This document shows, piece by piece, positions 25,624 through 34,381 of a DNA stretch of 64,000 bases. Within the stretch, counting starts at the first letter, position 1. Each line of letters begins with the position of its first letter. The position numbers were made by a program, and so were the translations under genes. The notes below the pieces were generated by a model. It did not search any database. It saw nothing but the letters and a program-made list of their open reading frames with translations, and was not told where the DNA came from. The stretch is from Terriglobia bacterium (GTDB taxonomy: Bacteria > Acidobacteriota > Terriglobia > Terriglobales > Acidobacteriaceae): assembly GCA_020073385.1 (NCBI GenBank), contig JAIQFH010000007.1, positions 118,064-182,063 of the forward strand, read 5' to 3'.

Positions 25624-25775
25624 TGCGCTTATTTGACCCCCTCCCGCGACATCGCCAAAGACGATCCGCACTGCGCTATGGCGCACTGGGGAGTCGCGAT
25701 GAGACTCTGGCATCAGCTGTGGAACGAGCCCGACGCCAAAGTCATTGCGCGAGGCGCCAGCGAAGTGAAAACCGT
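25624..25775 (+). pseudogene. Remnant of a secreted TPR-family gene
   Basis: The translated stretch PSRDIAKDDPHCAMAHWGVAM followed by RLWHQLWNEPDAKVIARGASEVK matches the conserved opening repeat of a family of long TPR proteins (I-A-x-x-D-P-x-C-A-M-A-x-W-G-x-A-M...LW). The match begins and ends abruptly with no start, no signal peptide and no continuation. It is probably the relic of a deleted gene. Confidence 0.5.
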
Positions 25776-25823
25776 CGTTTCCTTGCTTCCCCTTTTTTAC
25801 TTCTGCCGTCCATACTCCTAATC

Positions 25824-28358
25824 ATGCCCGACATCAGATTCGCCCTCCGCCAGTTCGCCAAGGCTCCCGGCTTCGCGACGACCGTCATCCTCACCATTGC
25901 GCTGGGCATCGGCGCGAATACGGCGATTTTCACCCTGGTCCACGCGATCCTGCTGAAATCGCTGCCGGTCGCGAATCCCGCAAGCCTCTACCGCATTGGC
26001 GACCTCGACGACTGCTGCGTCAATGGCGGCTTCATGAACGACGACGGCGATTTCGATCTGTTTTCCTACGATCTCTACCGTCACATTCAGGACACTACAC
26101 CGGAGTTTGAACAGCTCGCCGCCTTCCAGTCCGGCCAGAACCTGATGAGCGTCCGTGTCGGTAATAATTTGGCCAAGTCAGAGCGCACCGAATACGTCTC
26201 TGGAAATTACTTCTCCACCTTCGGCATCGGAGCCTACGCTGGACGCATGCTCCAGTCCACCGACGACGTCCCCGGCGCCGCCCCAGTCGCAATCATCAGC
26301 TACTCAGCCTGGCAAGCTTCACACGCCGCCGATCCCAGCGTACTCGGCTCAACGTTCTACATCCAAAGTCACCCCGTCACGATCGTCGGCATCGCTCCTC
26401 CCGGATTCTTTGGCGACCGCATCAACGACAATCCTCCAGCCTTTTGGATTCCCCTGAACGTCGAGCCCATGCTTGAGGGCGAGACCACGCTTCTGAAGGT
26501 AGCGGAATCAAACTGGCTCTATGCTCTCGGTCGCGTGAAACCAGGAGTCGCTCCCAAGGCGCTCGAAGCCAAGATCTCCAACACGCTTCGCCAATGGCTC
26601 GCCACGCAACCCTCCTACACGCACAACGGCAACGAGAAAGAAATTCCCAAACAACACGTCGTCCTCACACCGGGCGGGGGTGGCATTCAGAATCTTCAGC
26701 AAGAAACTGGGGACGGCCTCCGGCTGCTCACTTGGATTTCCGCCCTCGTCCTGCTCGTGGCCTGCGCGAATATCGCAAATCTTCTGCTCGCCCGGGGCGC
26801 CGCTCGCCGCGCCGAGACTTCGATTCGCACTGCCCTCGGCGCTGCCCGCACCGTCCTGATCGGACAGTCGCTCACGGAAAGTGTTCTCCTGGCCGTGGCC
26901 GGTGGCCTTATCGGCATCGGCATCGCGTATCTCGGCGCGCGCATGATTCTCAACCTCGCCTTTCCCGAAGCTACTCAAATGCCGATACAAGCCAGTCCAT
27001 CGCCGGTGATCCTTGGCTTTGCATTTCTGCTGTCTCTTATCACTGGGGTCATCTTCGGGATCGTGCCCGCGTGGATCTCCTCCCACGCCGATCCGGCTGA
27101 AGCCTTGCGCGGATTGAATCGCTCCACCGGAGATCGTTCCCTTCTTCCGCAAAAGGCACTGATCGTTCTTCAAGCCGCGCTCTCCCTGGTCCTGCTCGTC
27201 GGCGCCGGCCTGATGACGCAAACTCTGCGCAACCTCGAGCATCAAAAATTCGGCATCACCACCGCCAACCGCTACGTGATCCACTTCGACACCGGTGGAG
27301 GATACAATCTCGAAACGATCGGTGCTCTGAATCAGCGACTCGAGGACGAATTCAAAGCTCTGCCCGGCGTCAAAAGCGCGGGGCTGGCACTTTACAGTGC
27401 GCTCGAAGGCAACAACTGGGGCGAATCGGTTTTTATTGAAGGCCGTCCCCTGCCTGGACCCGAGGACCACCATAACTCATCCTGGGACCGCGTCAGTCCA
27501 CAGTTTTTCCAAACGATCGGCCAGCCTATCCTCCGCGGCCGCGGCTTCACCGATCAGGACACAGCTACTTCACAGATGGTCGCCGTCATCAATCAGGCCT
27601 TTGTGAAGAAGTTCTTTCCTAATGAGGATCCCATCGGCCACCACTTTGGAGTCTTCGATCAGAAGTACGCGAGCGACTTCGAAATCGTCGGCATCGTCGC
27701 CGACGCCAAATATAACAACCCGCGCGACCCATATCGCGCCATGTATTTCCGCCCCATGACGCAGTTCAATCGCCATGTCACGGGGCGCAATTTCTTCATG
27801 GCTGAGAGCCGGTCTCTCTATCCCAACTCGATCACCGTGCAATATGTCGGCGACGCAGCCTCTCTGGAATCGATGGCGCGCCGGACGCTGGCCAGTATCA
27901 ATCCCGATCTGACCATAGTTACTTTTAAATCGCTCGACTATCAGGTCGCCGACAACTTCAACGGGGAGCGCTTGATCTCCCGCCTGACCGGACTGTTCGG
28001 CCTGCTGGCGCTGGTCCTCGCCTCGGTCGGCCTTTACGGCATTACCGCGTATTCTGTCGCGCGCCGCACTAACGAGATCGGTGTGCGCATGGCCCTCGGC
28101 GCCAATCGCGGCAACGTCGTCGCTTTGGTGATGAGTCGGGCACTGCTGCTGGTCGCGGTGGGTCTGGCCATCGGTATCCCCGTAGCCCTGCTGGGCGGCC
28201 GCCTGATGCGCAGCCAGCTCTTCGGGGTTCGCACCTACGATCCACTCACCCTGGCGGGCGCTGTCTTCGTGTTAGCAGCGTTTGCCGCGCTGGCAGGCTT
28301 CATCCCAGCCCGCCGCGCCGCGAGCATTGAGCCGATGAACGCACTACGCCAGGAATAG
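25824..28358 (+). CDS. Orphan MacB/FtsX-type ABC permease (ADOP family)
   Basis: This 844-residue inner-membrane protein has two MacB-periplasmic-core plus FtsX modules. The opening MPDIRFALRQFAKAPGFATTVILTIALGIGANTAIFTLVHAILLKSLP is the hallmark of acidobacterial duplicated orphan permeases. The first FtsX block (about 370-490) contains ARGAARRAETSIRTALGAAR; the second (about 710-840) contains ARRTNEIGVRMALGANRGNVVALVM and ends FIPARRAASIEPMNALRQE. No ATPase gene adjoins it. Such proteins may act as mechanotransmitters or efflux components with an unlinked ATPase, or on their own; the role is unknown. It is a good taxonomic marker for Acidobacteriota. Confidence 0.93.
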   Translation: MPDIRFALRQFAKAPGFATTVILTIALGIGANTAIFTLVHAILLKSLPVANPASLYRIGDLDDCCVNGGFMNDDGDFDLFSYDLYRHIQDTTPEFEQLAAFQSGQNLMSVRVGNNLAKSERTEYVSGNYFSTFGIGAYAGRMLQSTDDVPGAAPVAIISYSAWQASHAADPSVLGSTFYIQSHPVTIVGIAPPGFFGDRINDNPPAFWIPLNVEPMLEGETTLLKVAESNWLYALGRVKPGVAPKALEAKISNTLRQWLATQPSYTHNGNEKEIPKQHVVLTPGGGGIQNLQQETGDGLRLLTWISALVLLVACANIANLLLARGAARRAETSIRTALGAARTVLIGQSLTESVLLAVAGGLIGIGIAYLGARMILNLAFPEATQMPIQASPSPVILGFAFLLSLITGVIFGIVPAWISSHADPAEALRGLNRSTGDRSLLPQKALIVLQAALSLVLLVGAGLMTQTLRNLEHQKFGITTANRYVIHFDTGGGYNLETIGALNQRLEDEFKALPGVKSAGLALYSALEGNNWGESVFIEGRPLPGPEDHHNSSWDRVSPQFFQTIGQPILRGRGFTDQDTATSQMVAVINQAFVKKFFPNEDPIGHHFGVFDQKYASDFEIVGIVADAKYNNPRDPYRAMYFRPMTQFNRHVTGRNFFMAESRSLYPNSITVQYVGDAASLESMARRTLASINPDLTIVTFKSLDYQVADNFNGERLISRLTGLFGLLALVLASVGLYGITAYSVARRTNEIGVRMALGANRGNVVALVMSRALLLVAVGLAIGIPVALLGGRLMRSQLFGVRTYDPLTLAGAVFVLAAFAALAGFIPARRAASIEPMNALRQE

Positions 28359-28368
28359 TCCACGTAGC

Positions 28369-28387
28369 GACAGCCGCCTCGGCTGTC
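28369..28387. repeat. REP-like hairpin
   Basis: GACAGCCG-CCT-CGGCTGTC located 10 nt after the permease stop, with the same CACGTAGC flank as the copies at 18565 and 20007. Confidence 0.8.
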
Positions 28388-28445
28388 CGGCGAAACGGAG
28401 TGAGCCGCCCTAAAACTGCATCTGTGGTCCCGTGCTTAAACCATC

Positions 28446-28475
28446 ACCACAGAGGTCACAGAGGCACACAGAGGA
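28446..28475. repeat. Nonad-period repeat (CACAGAGGA family), single arm
   Basis: ACCACAGAGGTCACAGAGG plus CACACAGAGG, tandem 9-nt words, immediately 3' of the LVIVD gene (minus strand). No inverted partner is nearby. Confidence 0.75.
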
Positions 28476-28478
28476 AAT

Positions 28479-30539
28479 CTAGTGAATGGTCTGCTCGGTC
28501 TTACGCACGGGGGGCGCCGAGGTCGAACCCTGGAATTTCGGCGCACCGAGCTTGGTGATCCACAAGCCCGAGTGGATGTCGTTGAAGTACATCAGACCAT
28601 TCAATTCCGGAGTGTCGCAGGTCACCGAGCAAGGCTGCCCTCCCCAGGTGAAGGGCAGGTTCGGACGGAATCCTTTCGAGTCTCCCGTCCAGAAGCGGGC
28701 GATTTCGCGGCCCTGACGATAGAGATCGCCGCGCAGTTCTCCGGAAATATCCAGCACGCGCGCACCGCCGCTGTAGTACCCCTCGTACAGCATGTCGTTG
28801 GCCGCCCAGAAATTGTGCGAACCGCCTTCGGGCGCCTCGTACTGCGCAACTTCCTTAGGATGCTTGATGTCGGAGATGTCCATCACATGGCAGATGGCGC
28901 GGACGGGGATGCGGTCGCGGTCTTCCAGATTGAAAATGGCGGGGAAGACCTCGTCCCCGACGAACAGATAGTTTTTGTAGCGGAAAACGCTGTGGGTGCC
29001 CGCAAGCCAGCCATCGCCGTAAAGTTCGTAGTGATTGAAGTGATACTGGCTGATGAGCTTGGGATTCTCAGGACTGCCTCCGGCCATGCCATTTCCCACA
29101 TCGAGGATGACAAGCCCATCGCGCCAGTAGGCGAGATAGGCGATCCCATCTTTTACTTGCAGGTCGTGCAGATAGCGGCCACTCGACATCGATCCCATCT
29201 CAGTATTGAGTGTGACAACTGTCGGATTCTCCACCTGAAATCGCGCAACCTCCTTGGGATGCTTCGCGTCCTGGAAGTCGATGATGCGCAGGGAGCCGGT
29301 TGCATCGTCGGTGAGATAGACGTAGTGACTGTCGATGTAGGCGCTGTGCACGCCGCCGCTGACCGTGGACGTGTACTCGGAGAGCACCTTCAAATGCGAG
29401 GGGTCGGAGGTGTCGAGAAATACGATGCCGTTCTTGCGGTTGGACGCTCCCTCACGCGTGAAGACGCCGATCTTCTCATCGGGCGTGGTGCTGATGTCGT
29501 TGATCAGCCGCGCGTCGACCTTAAGCGTATCGAGCAGTTTGGGATTCGCCGGATCGGCGATGTCGTAAACGAAGAGTTTGTCAGCAATCGTGGAGAGATA
29601 GGCGTGGTGGCCGATGATCCACTCTTCCGACATCATCACATCCGGCATGGGAACGTGGGAGACGACCTCCACCTCGCGCTCCACATTGCGCGGGCGGACC
29701 ACTGCCGACGCCGAAGCGCTGTGCTGTCCGCTACTGGCGGTGATGACATAGGCGCCGGCCTTCTCCGCGATGAAAGCGCCGTCGGGATAAATAGCTGCTC
29801 CGCTTCCAGTGACCGACCATCGCACGGGCGGCTCTTTGCCGCTGTCGGCTGCCGCGAAGTGCACGACGTCGCCGGTGCGGGCTTCAGCTGTGGCGGGTTT
29901 GATGCTTAACTTGCGCACCGCATCGCGGACGACCTGCACCGTCACTTTGGCGGCGGCCTCGTCGGAAGTTGCCTTGATGATGACGCTGCCGGGTGCGACA
30001 CCTGTCACCAATCCCGCCGCGTCAACGGTGGCGATGGCGGGCTTATCGGAAGCCCACTTGATGGCGGCATCACTCCGTGACTCGCCGTTCGGGGTGCGAG
30101 CGATCGCAGTCAGTCGTTCGGCGCTGCCAGCAATGATCGGTCGCGCCAGCGACTCGATCTCAAGGGTTGTGATCTTCGAGGTTCCGACATTCACCTTGGC
30201 ATAGCCGGTTTTACCGGCGATCACGGCACCGACGGTCACGACTCCGGCCGCGTGGAACGTGACTTCCCCAGACTCGTCGGCGCCTGCGAGATCAAATGGA
30301 GCCGCAAACCATACTGAAGGCTTGGCCTCTATGGGATTGCCGGCGGCATCTTTGGCGGCAGCGCTGAATTTCACTTTCTGGCCGACGTGGACGTCCAGTG
30401 TCTTGGGCGTGATCTCGACGACCGCGGGAGCCACCGAAGTGGTGGATTCCTGCGGTTTGGCCGCTTCCTGCGACCAGATGGCTGGGACTAAGAAGACCGC
30501 GACCGCAATCGCCAAACCGACTGCTCTGTGCTTGAACAT
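28479..30539 (-). CDS. Secreted protein with Ig-like domains and an LVIVD beta-propeller
   Basis: This 686-residue protein has a signal peptide (MFKHRAVGLAIAVAVFLVPAIWSQ). Three Ig-like/BIG2-like domains follow at about 40-125, 127-212 (IKWASDKPAIATVDAAGLVTGVAPGSVIIKA) and 214-295. A beta-propeller of LVIVD-type repeats occupies about 300-670, with KLFVYDIADPANPKLLDTLKV, GIVFLDTSDPSHLKVLSEY, SLRIIDFQDAKHPKEVARF, GLVILDVGNG and HVMDISDIKHPKEVAQYEAPEGG. It is probably cell-surface or periplasmic; the ligand is unknown. It starts 15 nt after the stop of the propeller gene upstream, so the two likely form one operon. Confidence 0.88.
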   Translation of the reverse strand: MFKHRAVGLAIAVAVFLVPAIWSQEAAKPQESTTSVAPAVVEITPKTLDVHVGQKVKFSAAAKDAAGNPIEAKPSVWFAAPFDLAGADESGEVTFHAAGVVTVGAVIAGKTGYAKVNVGTSKITTLEIESLARPIIAGSAERLTAIARTPNGESRSDAAIKWASDKPAIATVDAAGLVTGVAPGSVIIKATSDEAAAKVTVQVVRDAVRKLSIKPATAEARTGDVVHFAAADSGKEPPVRWSVTGSGAAIYPDGAFIAEKAGAYVITASSGQHSASASAVVRPRNVEREVEVVSHVPMPDVMMSEEWIIGHHAYLSTIADKLFVYDIADPANPKLLDTLKVDARLINDISTTPDEKIGVFTREGASNRKNGIVFLDTSDPSHLKVLSEYTSTVSGGVHSAYIDSHYVYLTDDATGSLRIIDFQDAKHPKEVARFQVENPTVVTLNTEMGSMSSGRYLHDLQVKDGIAYLAYWRDGLVILDVGNGMAGGSPENPKLISQYHFNHYELYGDGWLAGTHSVFRYKNYLFVGDEVFPAIFNLEDRDRIPVRAICHVMDISDIKHPKEVAQYEAPEGGSHNFWAANDMLYEGYYSGGARVLDISGELRGDLYRQGREIARFWTGDSKGFRPNLPFTWGGQPCSVTCDTPELNGLMYFNDIHSGLWITKLGAPKFQGSTSAPPVRKTEQTIH

Positions 30540-30554
30540 GCGTCTCTCCTGTGC

Positions 30555-31739
30555 CTACGGCTTGCTTGGTTCCATCTTCCAGAAATCAATTCCTGCCGCC
30601 TGTGGCCCGACATCAATCGTAGCGACGGTTTTCAAACTGACGAGGTCGATCACTTCGACCGTCCCGGGTTCCGTGCCGACTCCCTCTACGGAAATGAATG
30701 CGTAGCGATCATCAGGCGAGACGACGGCGCCGTGAACAACTTTTCTTTTTGTCGGAATGTTGGCCAGTTCCTTCCCGCTGACCGGATCGAAGATCGAAAC
30801 AGACTGACCGCGCTTGTTGGTTGCAATCAAGCGGCCGTCTTTGGTCATGGCGAGGTTGTACACGCCGTTGCCCGCGGGGAAACGCCGAGCCAGCTTCCAG
30901 GCAGCAGTGTTGACCGCGACGATATCGTTGGTCTGATTGCAGGCGACGTAAATAACGGATCCGTCATTCGAAGGCTGCGCCCACGTCGGAGTACAGGTCG
31001 GCTTGTGATCGGACATGTTGTGCATCTTTTGATCTGCACCGGCCGGGTATGGAGAGCCGGTCATCCCCATCTCTTTGCCCGGGGCTAGCATGAAATAGCG
31101 AGATACGGCAAATTTGCTGGTATCGATCTCGACCAGCATGTCGTCCATCATGCAGGCCGAGTAATGTTCGGTTCCGGCGTGATTCAGGCGCGATCCGTGC
31201 GGCATGGTGCAGGTCGTGATGCGCTTCACCTCGATCATCTGATCAGTGGCCACGACCGAAATCGAGGACGGAACCATATCGCCGTGGAAGTTCGCATTCG
31301 CGACGTAGATGAAATTGCCATCCGGCGTGATGTCCGTGGTCGCCGGGAACATCCCGAGGCTGGTGTACTTGATGACGTCGTTGCTGCCGGCGCGATACTT
31401 CCAGACAGAGCCTTCGGGGCGGCCATGGCCTTCGGAGACGTAAAAATACTGCTTGTCCGGTGAGATCGCGATGCCGTGCGGACCGTTGATGTCCATTGGC
31501 ATGAGGCCTGTGCGCGTCTCACTCTCGATCTGCAAACCCTTCGGCCCAAAGCGCAGCAGGACGATCTTGTCGGCTGACTCGCAGACGACGTAGACGAGGT
31601 AATCCTGCCTGGGGCCGTCGGGAGAGGAAATTGCAGTCTGGGCCGGGGCACTTAGGACGAGGCTAGTAAGCGCCAGAAACACGATCAAATTACGCAGACG
31701 AACTCCTCGCTTATTACGAGAAATGATGCCGTTCAACAT
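30555..31739 (-). CDS. Secreted YncE-like beta-propeller protein
   Basis: This 394-residue protein has a signal peptide in the first about 34 residues (RNLIVFLALTSLVLSAPAQ). A seven-bladed propeller of the YVTN/YncE type follows, with repeats such as GPHGIAISPDKQYFYVSEG, TTDITPDGNFIYVANANFHGD, VIYVACNQTNDIVAVNTAAWKLARRFPAGNGVYNLAMTKDGRLIATNKRGQSVSIFD and VHGAVVSPDDRYAFISVEGVGTEPGTVEVIDLVSLKTVATI. A HGSRLNHAGTEHYSACMMDD insert could bind metal (His/Cys), but this is speculative. First gene of a two-gene unit with the LVIVD protein; divergent from the selenoprotein gene. Confidence 0.85.
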   Translation of the reverse strand: MLNGIISRNKRGVRLRNLIVFLALTSLVLSAPAQTAISSPDGPRQDYLVYVVCESADKIVLLRFGPKGLQIESETRTGLMPMDINGPHGIAISPDKQYFYVSEGHGRPEGSVWKYRAGSNDVIKYTSLGMFPATTDITPDGNFIYVANANFHGDMVPSSISVVATDQMIEVKRITTCTMPHGSRLNHAGTEHYSACMMDDMLVEIDTSKFAVSRYFMLAPGKEMGMTGSPYPAGADQKMHNMSDHKPTCTPTWAQPSNDGSVIYVACNQTNDIVAVNTAAWKLARRFPAGNGVYNLAMTKDGRLIATNKRGQSVSIFDPVSGKELANIPTKRKVVHGAVVSPDDRYAFISVEGVGTEPGTVEVIDLVSLKTVATIDVGPQAAGIDFWKMEPSKP

Positions 31740-31840
31740 TTGGCTGCGGTATACCCTGCCCGTCCCTGGCAGATAGGGATGCCCCCAGAGTTGAGGACTA
31801 ATCTAACACAGGCTGAAATTCGTTTTTTTGAGTATCATTC

Positions 31841-32551
31841 ATGCCCATGCGTAAGTTTCTTCCGCGCGCGGCCATTGTCCTGGCAATCCTCTACGCTCTT
31901 TTTGTGGGACTCATCTGGTGGGCGATGCGTCAGCCTCCGGAAACATTCGGCCGGGTCATGAAGCATATGCCGGATGTAGCGTACTTCCTGGTCCCGTTTG
32001 AGACCATGTGGACACACGCCCGCGCAGGACATTTGCAGGCTGGCGACCCCGCGCCAGATTTCTCTCTGACGAAGCTGGATAAGTCCGCTACCGTACAACT
32101 TTCTGCGCTCACAGCAACGGAACCGGTCGTGCTCGTCTTCGGCAGCTACACTTGACCACCATTCCGGCGGGAGGTTCCCGCGCTCGACAAGCTTTACGAC
32201 CAATACAACCAGCAGGTCTCGTTCCTGATTGTCTACATTGTGGAGGCGCATCCCAGCGACGTGTGGCAAACCGAGAGCAATCTGAAGGACAAAGTCGTTT
32301 TCGCCAGCCCGCGTGATTACGACGAACGCAGCCAGGTGGCGGGATCTTGCGTGCGGAAACTCGGAATCAAGTTTCCAGCCGTGATCGACGGATTCGACAA
32401 CACGACTGAGAGCGCCTATACCGGATGGCCGGACCGCATCTACCTGATCGATCGAAACAATCGGGTGGCCTATAAGAGCAAGCCCGGCCCGTTCGGATTC
32501 AAACCGGACGACCTGGAAAAAGCACTGAAGAAGATTACGGCAAGCAGCTAA
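31841..32551 (+). CDS. Iodothyronine deiodinase-like selenoprotein (in-frame TGA = Sec105)
   Basis: One frame of 236 codons is interrupted only by TGA at 32153-32155. An N-terminal membrane anchor (about 10-30, [20 protein letters not shown]) is followed by [23 protein letters not shown], typical of thioredoxin-fold redoxins. The active site FGSYT-[TGA][14 protein letters not shown] corresponds to the FGSxT-Sec-PPF of deiodinases. Downstream, [15 protein letters not shown] (family Glu/His) and [16 protein letters not shown] are conserved. Known eukaryotic members remove iodine from thyroid hormones; the bacterial substrate is unknown, and peroxide or other dehalogenation roles are possible. 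A SECIS-like hairpin follows the TGA. The gene is divergent from the propeller operon, and its stop overlaps the ilvD stop. The alternative, a nonsense mutation in a Cys protein, is less likely given the intact downstream frame. Confidence 0.9.
32153..32155 (+). other. Selenocysteine codon (TGA recoded)
   Basis: TGA sits exactly at the redox-active position of the deiodinase-like active site (GSYT-x-PPF). All codons before and after it for the full 236-codon frame are sense. Confidence 0.88.
32165..32183 (+). promoter_or_regulatory. Candidate bacterial SECIS element
   Basis: Stem GCGGGA (32167-32172) / UCCCGC (32176-32181) with apical loop GGU. The loop guanines lie 18-19 nt after the TGA, within the 16-37-nt distance of published bacterial SECIS models, which require a G at the start of the apical loop. 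The mRNA would be bound here by SelB. Confidence 0.75.
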
Positions 32552-34221
32552 CGCGGCTTTGTAATCGCTCCCTGCGACGCTGACCAAACCAGCGCTGCAT
32601 ATTTCGCAAACACTCCGGTCGAATAACGCGGCTTCGGCGCTTTCCACTTCGCCAGGCGCTCGCGCAAGACTTTGCCGGTGACTTCAACTTTCAGCAAGCG
32701 CTTCTTCACGTCGAATTGAATGATGTCGCCGTTGCGCACCGCTGCGATCGGGCCGCCTAAAGCCGCTTCGGGCGAGACGTGTCCGGCCATCAGCCCGCGC
32801 GTTGCGCCGCTGAAGCGTCCATCGGTCAGAAGTGCGACGGAGCCGCCAAGGCCCTCGCCGACAATCGCCGCTGTCACGCCCAGCATCTCGCGCATGCCCG
32901 GACCGCCCTTCGGCCCCTCGTTGCGGATCACGACCACATCCCCGGCCTTGATCTTCTTCGCGGTGACCGCCGCCATCGCAGCTTCTTCTGACTCGAACAC
33001 GCGGGCGGGCCCACGATGCTCCAGCCGCTCGTGACCACTGATCTTGATGACGCAGCCTTCGGGAGCGAGATTGCCCTTGAGAATCACCAGACCGCCGGTC
33101 GCCTTCAGCGGCTTATCGAGGGGTACGATCACTTCCTGCTTCGGAGTTTCTTTTGCTTTCTCGGCTTCGACAGCAATTGTCTGTCCCGTCACCGTCTTCG
33201 CTGAGCCATGCAAATACTTCCCGCTCATCAGTCGTTTGGCCAGCAGGCCGATGCCGCCCGCGCGATGCATGTCAGCGGCGACGAATCTGCCTGATGGCTT
33301 GAGATCGGCAAGCAGCGGCGTGCGCTCGCTCACCGTCTGGAAATCTTCAATGTCGAGTTTGACGCCGGCTTCCCGCGCAATGGCCAGCAGGTGCAGCACG
33401 GAATTGGTCGACCCGCCACTGGCGGCGACCGAGGCAATCGCGTTCTCGAACGCTTGGCGCGTTAGAATGTCACGCGGCTTCAGGCCCTTCTGGAGCACGC
33501 TCATCACGAGTTTGCCGCACTCGAACGAGATCGCATCTTTCTGCGGATCCATCGCAGGGACGCTGTTGAACCCCATCGGCGAGAGGCCAATCATTTCCAT
33601 CACCGTGGACATCGTGTTGGCCGTGTACTGGCCTCCGCAGGCTCCGGCTGCCGGACATGCGACGTCCTCGAGCTCCTTCAATTCTGTATCGCTCATCTTG
33701 CCGGCGACATTCGCGCCAATGGCTTCGTACACGTCCTGAATGGTGACGTCTTTGCCGCGATAGCTGCCCGGGGCGATCGTTCCTCCGTACAGCACAACGC
33801 CTGGAAGATTCATGCGCGCGAGAGCCATCGCCGCGGCGGGGATCGTCTTGTCACAGCCGACCACGCACACGACGGCGTCGAACATCTGCCCGCGGCAGAC
33901 GAGTTCGATGGAATCGGCGATCACTTCCCGGCTCACCAAAGACGCGCGCATGCCCTCGGTGCCCATCGTCTCGCCGTCTGAGATCGCGATCGTGTTGAAT
34001 TCCATCGGCGTACCACCGGCTTCGCGAATGCCTTCTTTCACCTTGGCCGAGAGACGGCGCAAGTGAAAGTTGCACGGCATGGTCTCGATCCAGGTATTCG
34101 CCACGCCGATCAGCGGGCGGCTGAGGTCGGCATCGGTGTATCCAACCGCTTTGAACATGGAGCGAGCGCCGGCGCGATCGCGTCCTTCAGTAATTCCACG
34201 ACTGATGTGTTTGAGATCCAT
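32548..34221 (-). CDS. ilvD: Dihydroxy-acid dehydratase
   Basis: This 557-residue iron-sulfur dehydratase makes 2-oxoisovalerate and 2-oxo-3-methylvalerate in valine/isoleucine synthesis. IlvD signatures in order: [16 protein letters not shown] (first cluster Cys), [29 protein letters not shown] (second Cys), [17 protein letters not shown] (third Cys), and [24 protein letters not shown] near the C-terminus. The start [22 protein letters not shown] at 34221 is preferred over upstream codons in repeat DNA. Last gene of the ilv series on this strand, but separated from the ACT gene by a terminator-like hairpin; the stop codons of ilvD and the selenoprotein overlap. Confidence 0.96.
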   Translation of the reverse strand: MDLKHISRGITEGRDRAGARSMFKAVGYTDADLSRPLIGVANTWIETMPCNFHLRRLSAKVKEGIREAGGTPMEFNTIAISDGETMGTEGMRASLVSREVIADSIELVCRGQMFDAVVCVVGCDKTIPAAAMALARMNLPGVVLYGGTIAPGSYRGKDVTIQDVYEAIGANVAGKMSDTELKELEDVACPAAGACGGQYTANTMSTVMEMIGLSPMGFNSVPAMDPQKDAISFECGKLVMSVLQKGLKPRDILTRQAFENAIASVAASGGSTNSVLHLLAIAREAGVKLDIEDFQTVSERTPLLADLKPSGRFVAADMHRAGGIGLLAKRLMSGKYLHGSAKTVTGQTIAVEAEKAKETPKQEVIVPLDKPLKATGGLVILKGNLAPEGCVIKISGHERLEHRGPARVFESEEAAMAAVTAKKIKAGDVVVIRNEGPKGGPGMREMLGVTAAIVGEGLGGSVALLTDGRFSGATRGLMAGHVSPEAALGGPIAAVRNGDIIQFDVKKRLLKVEVTGKVLRERLAKWKAPKPRYSTGVFAKYAALVWSASQGAITKPR

Positions 34222-34275
34222 AGTTAGAAGACCCGCTGAAAGATGGGTTGTGATGCAAGAGAATACAAGAGCATA

Positions 34276-34363
34276 AACCACGAAGGACACGAAGGTACAC
34301 AAAGGATTTCCTCTGTGTTACGCAGCCTGCCCTGAGCGTAGTCGAAGGGTGTCCTCTGTGGTT
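34276..34363. repeat. Nonad-period inverted repeat with a second repeat nested in its loop
   Basis: The left arm 34276-34303 (CCACGAAGGACACGAAGG, then ACACAAAGG) and right-hand segments TTCCTCTGTGTTA and GTGTCCTCTGTGGTT flank CCTGCCCTGAGCGTAGTCGAAGG (34328-34348). The nested motif also appears near 50538-50560 as CTGAGCGAAGTCGAAGGG. It lies upstream of ilvD. Confidence 0.75.
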
Positions 34364-34381
34364 CAAGCTTCTTCTCGCTTA

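Noticed and set aside
25824..28358. Considered MacB with ATPase (complete ABC exporter)
   Set aside because: No Walker A/B or ABC signature is present in this protein or in neighbours; only the permease/periplasmic-core parts occur.
28482..29909. Long plus-strand frame opposite the LVIVD gene
   Set aside because: No family similarity; it mirrors GC-rich codon use of the real minus-strand gene.
32156..32551. Interpretation of the deiodinase-like gene as two separate genes or a pseudogene
   Set aside because: No ribosome-binding site is evident for a second start, and the frame is intact on both sides of the TGA. The TGA falls precisely at the Sec position of the family with a SECIS-like stem after it.
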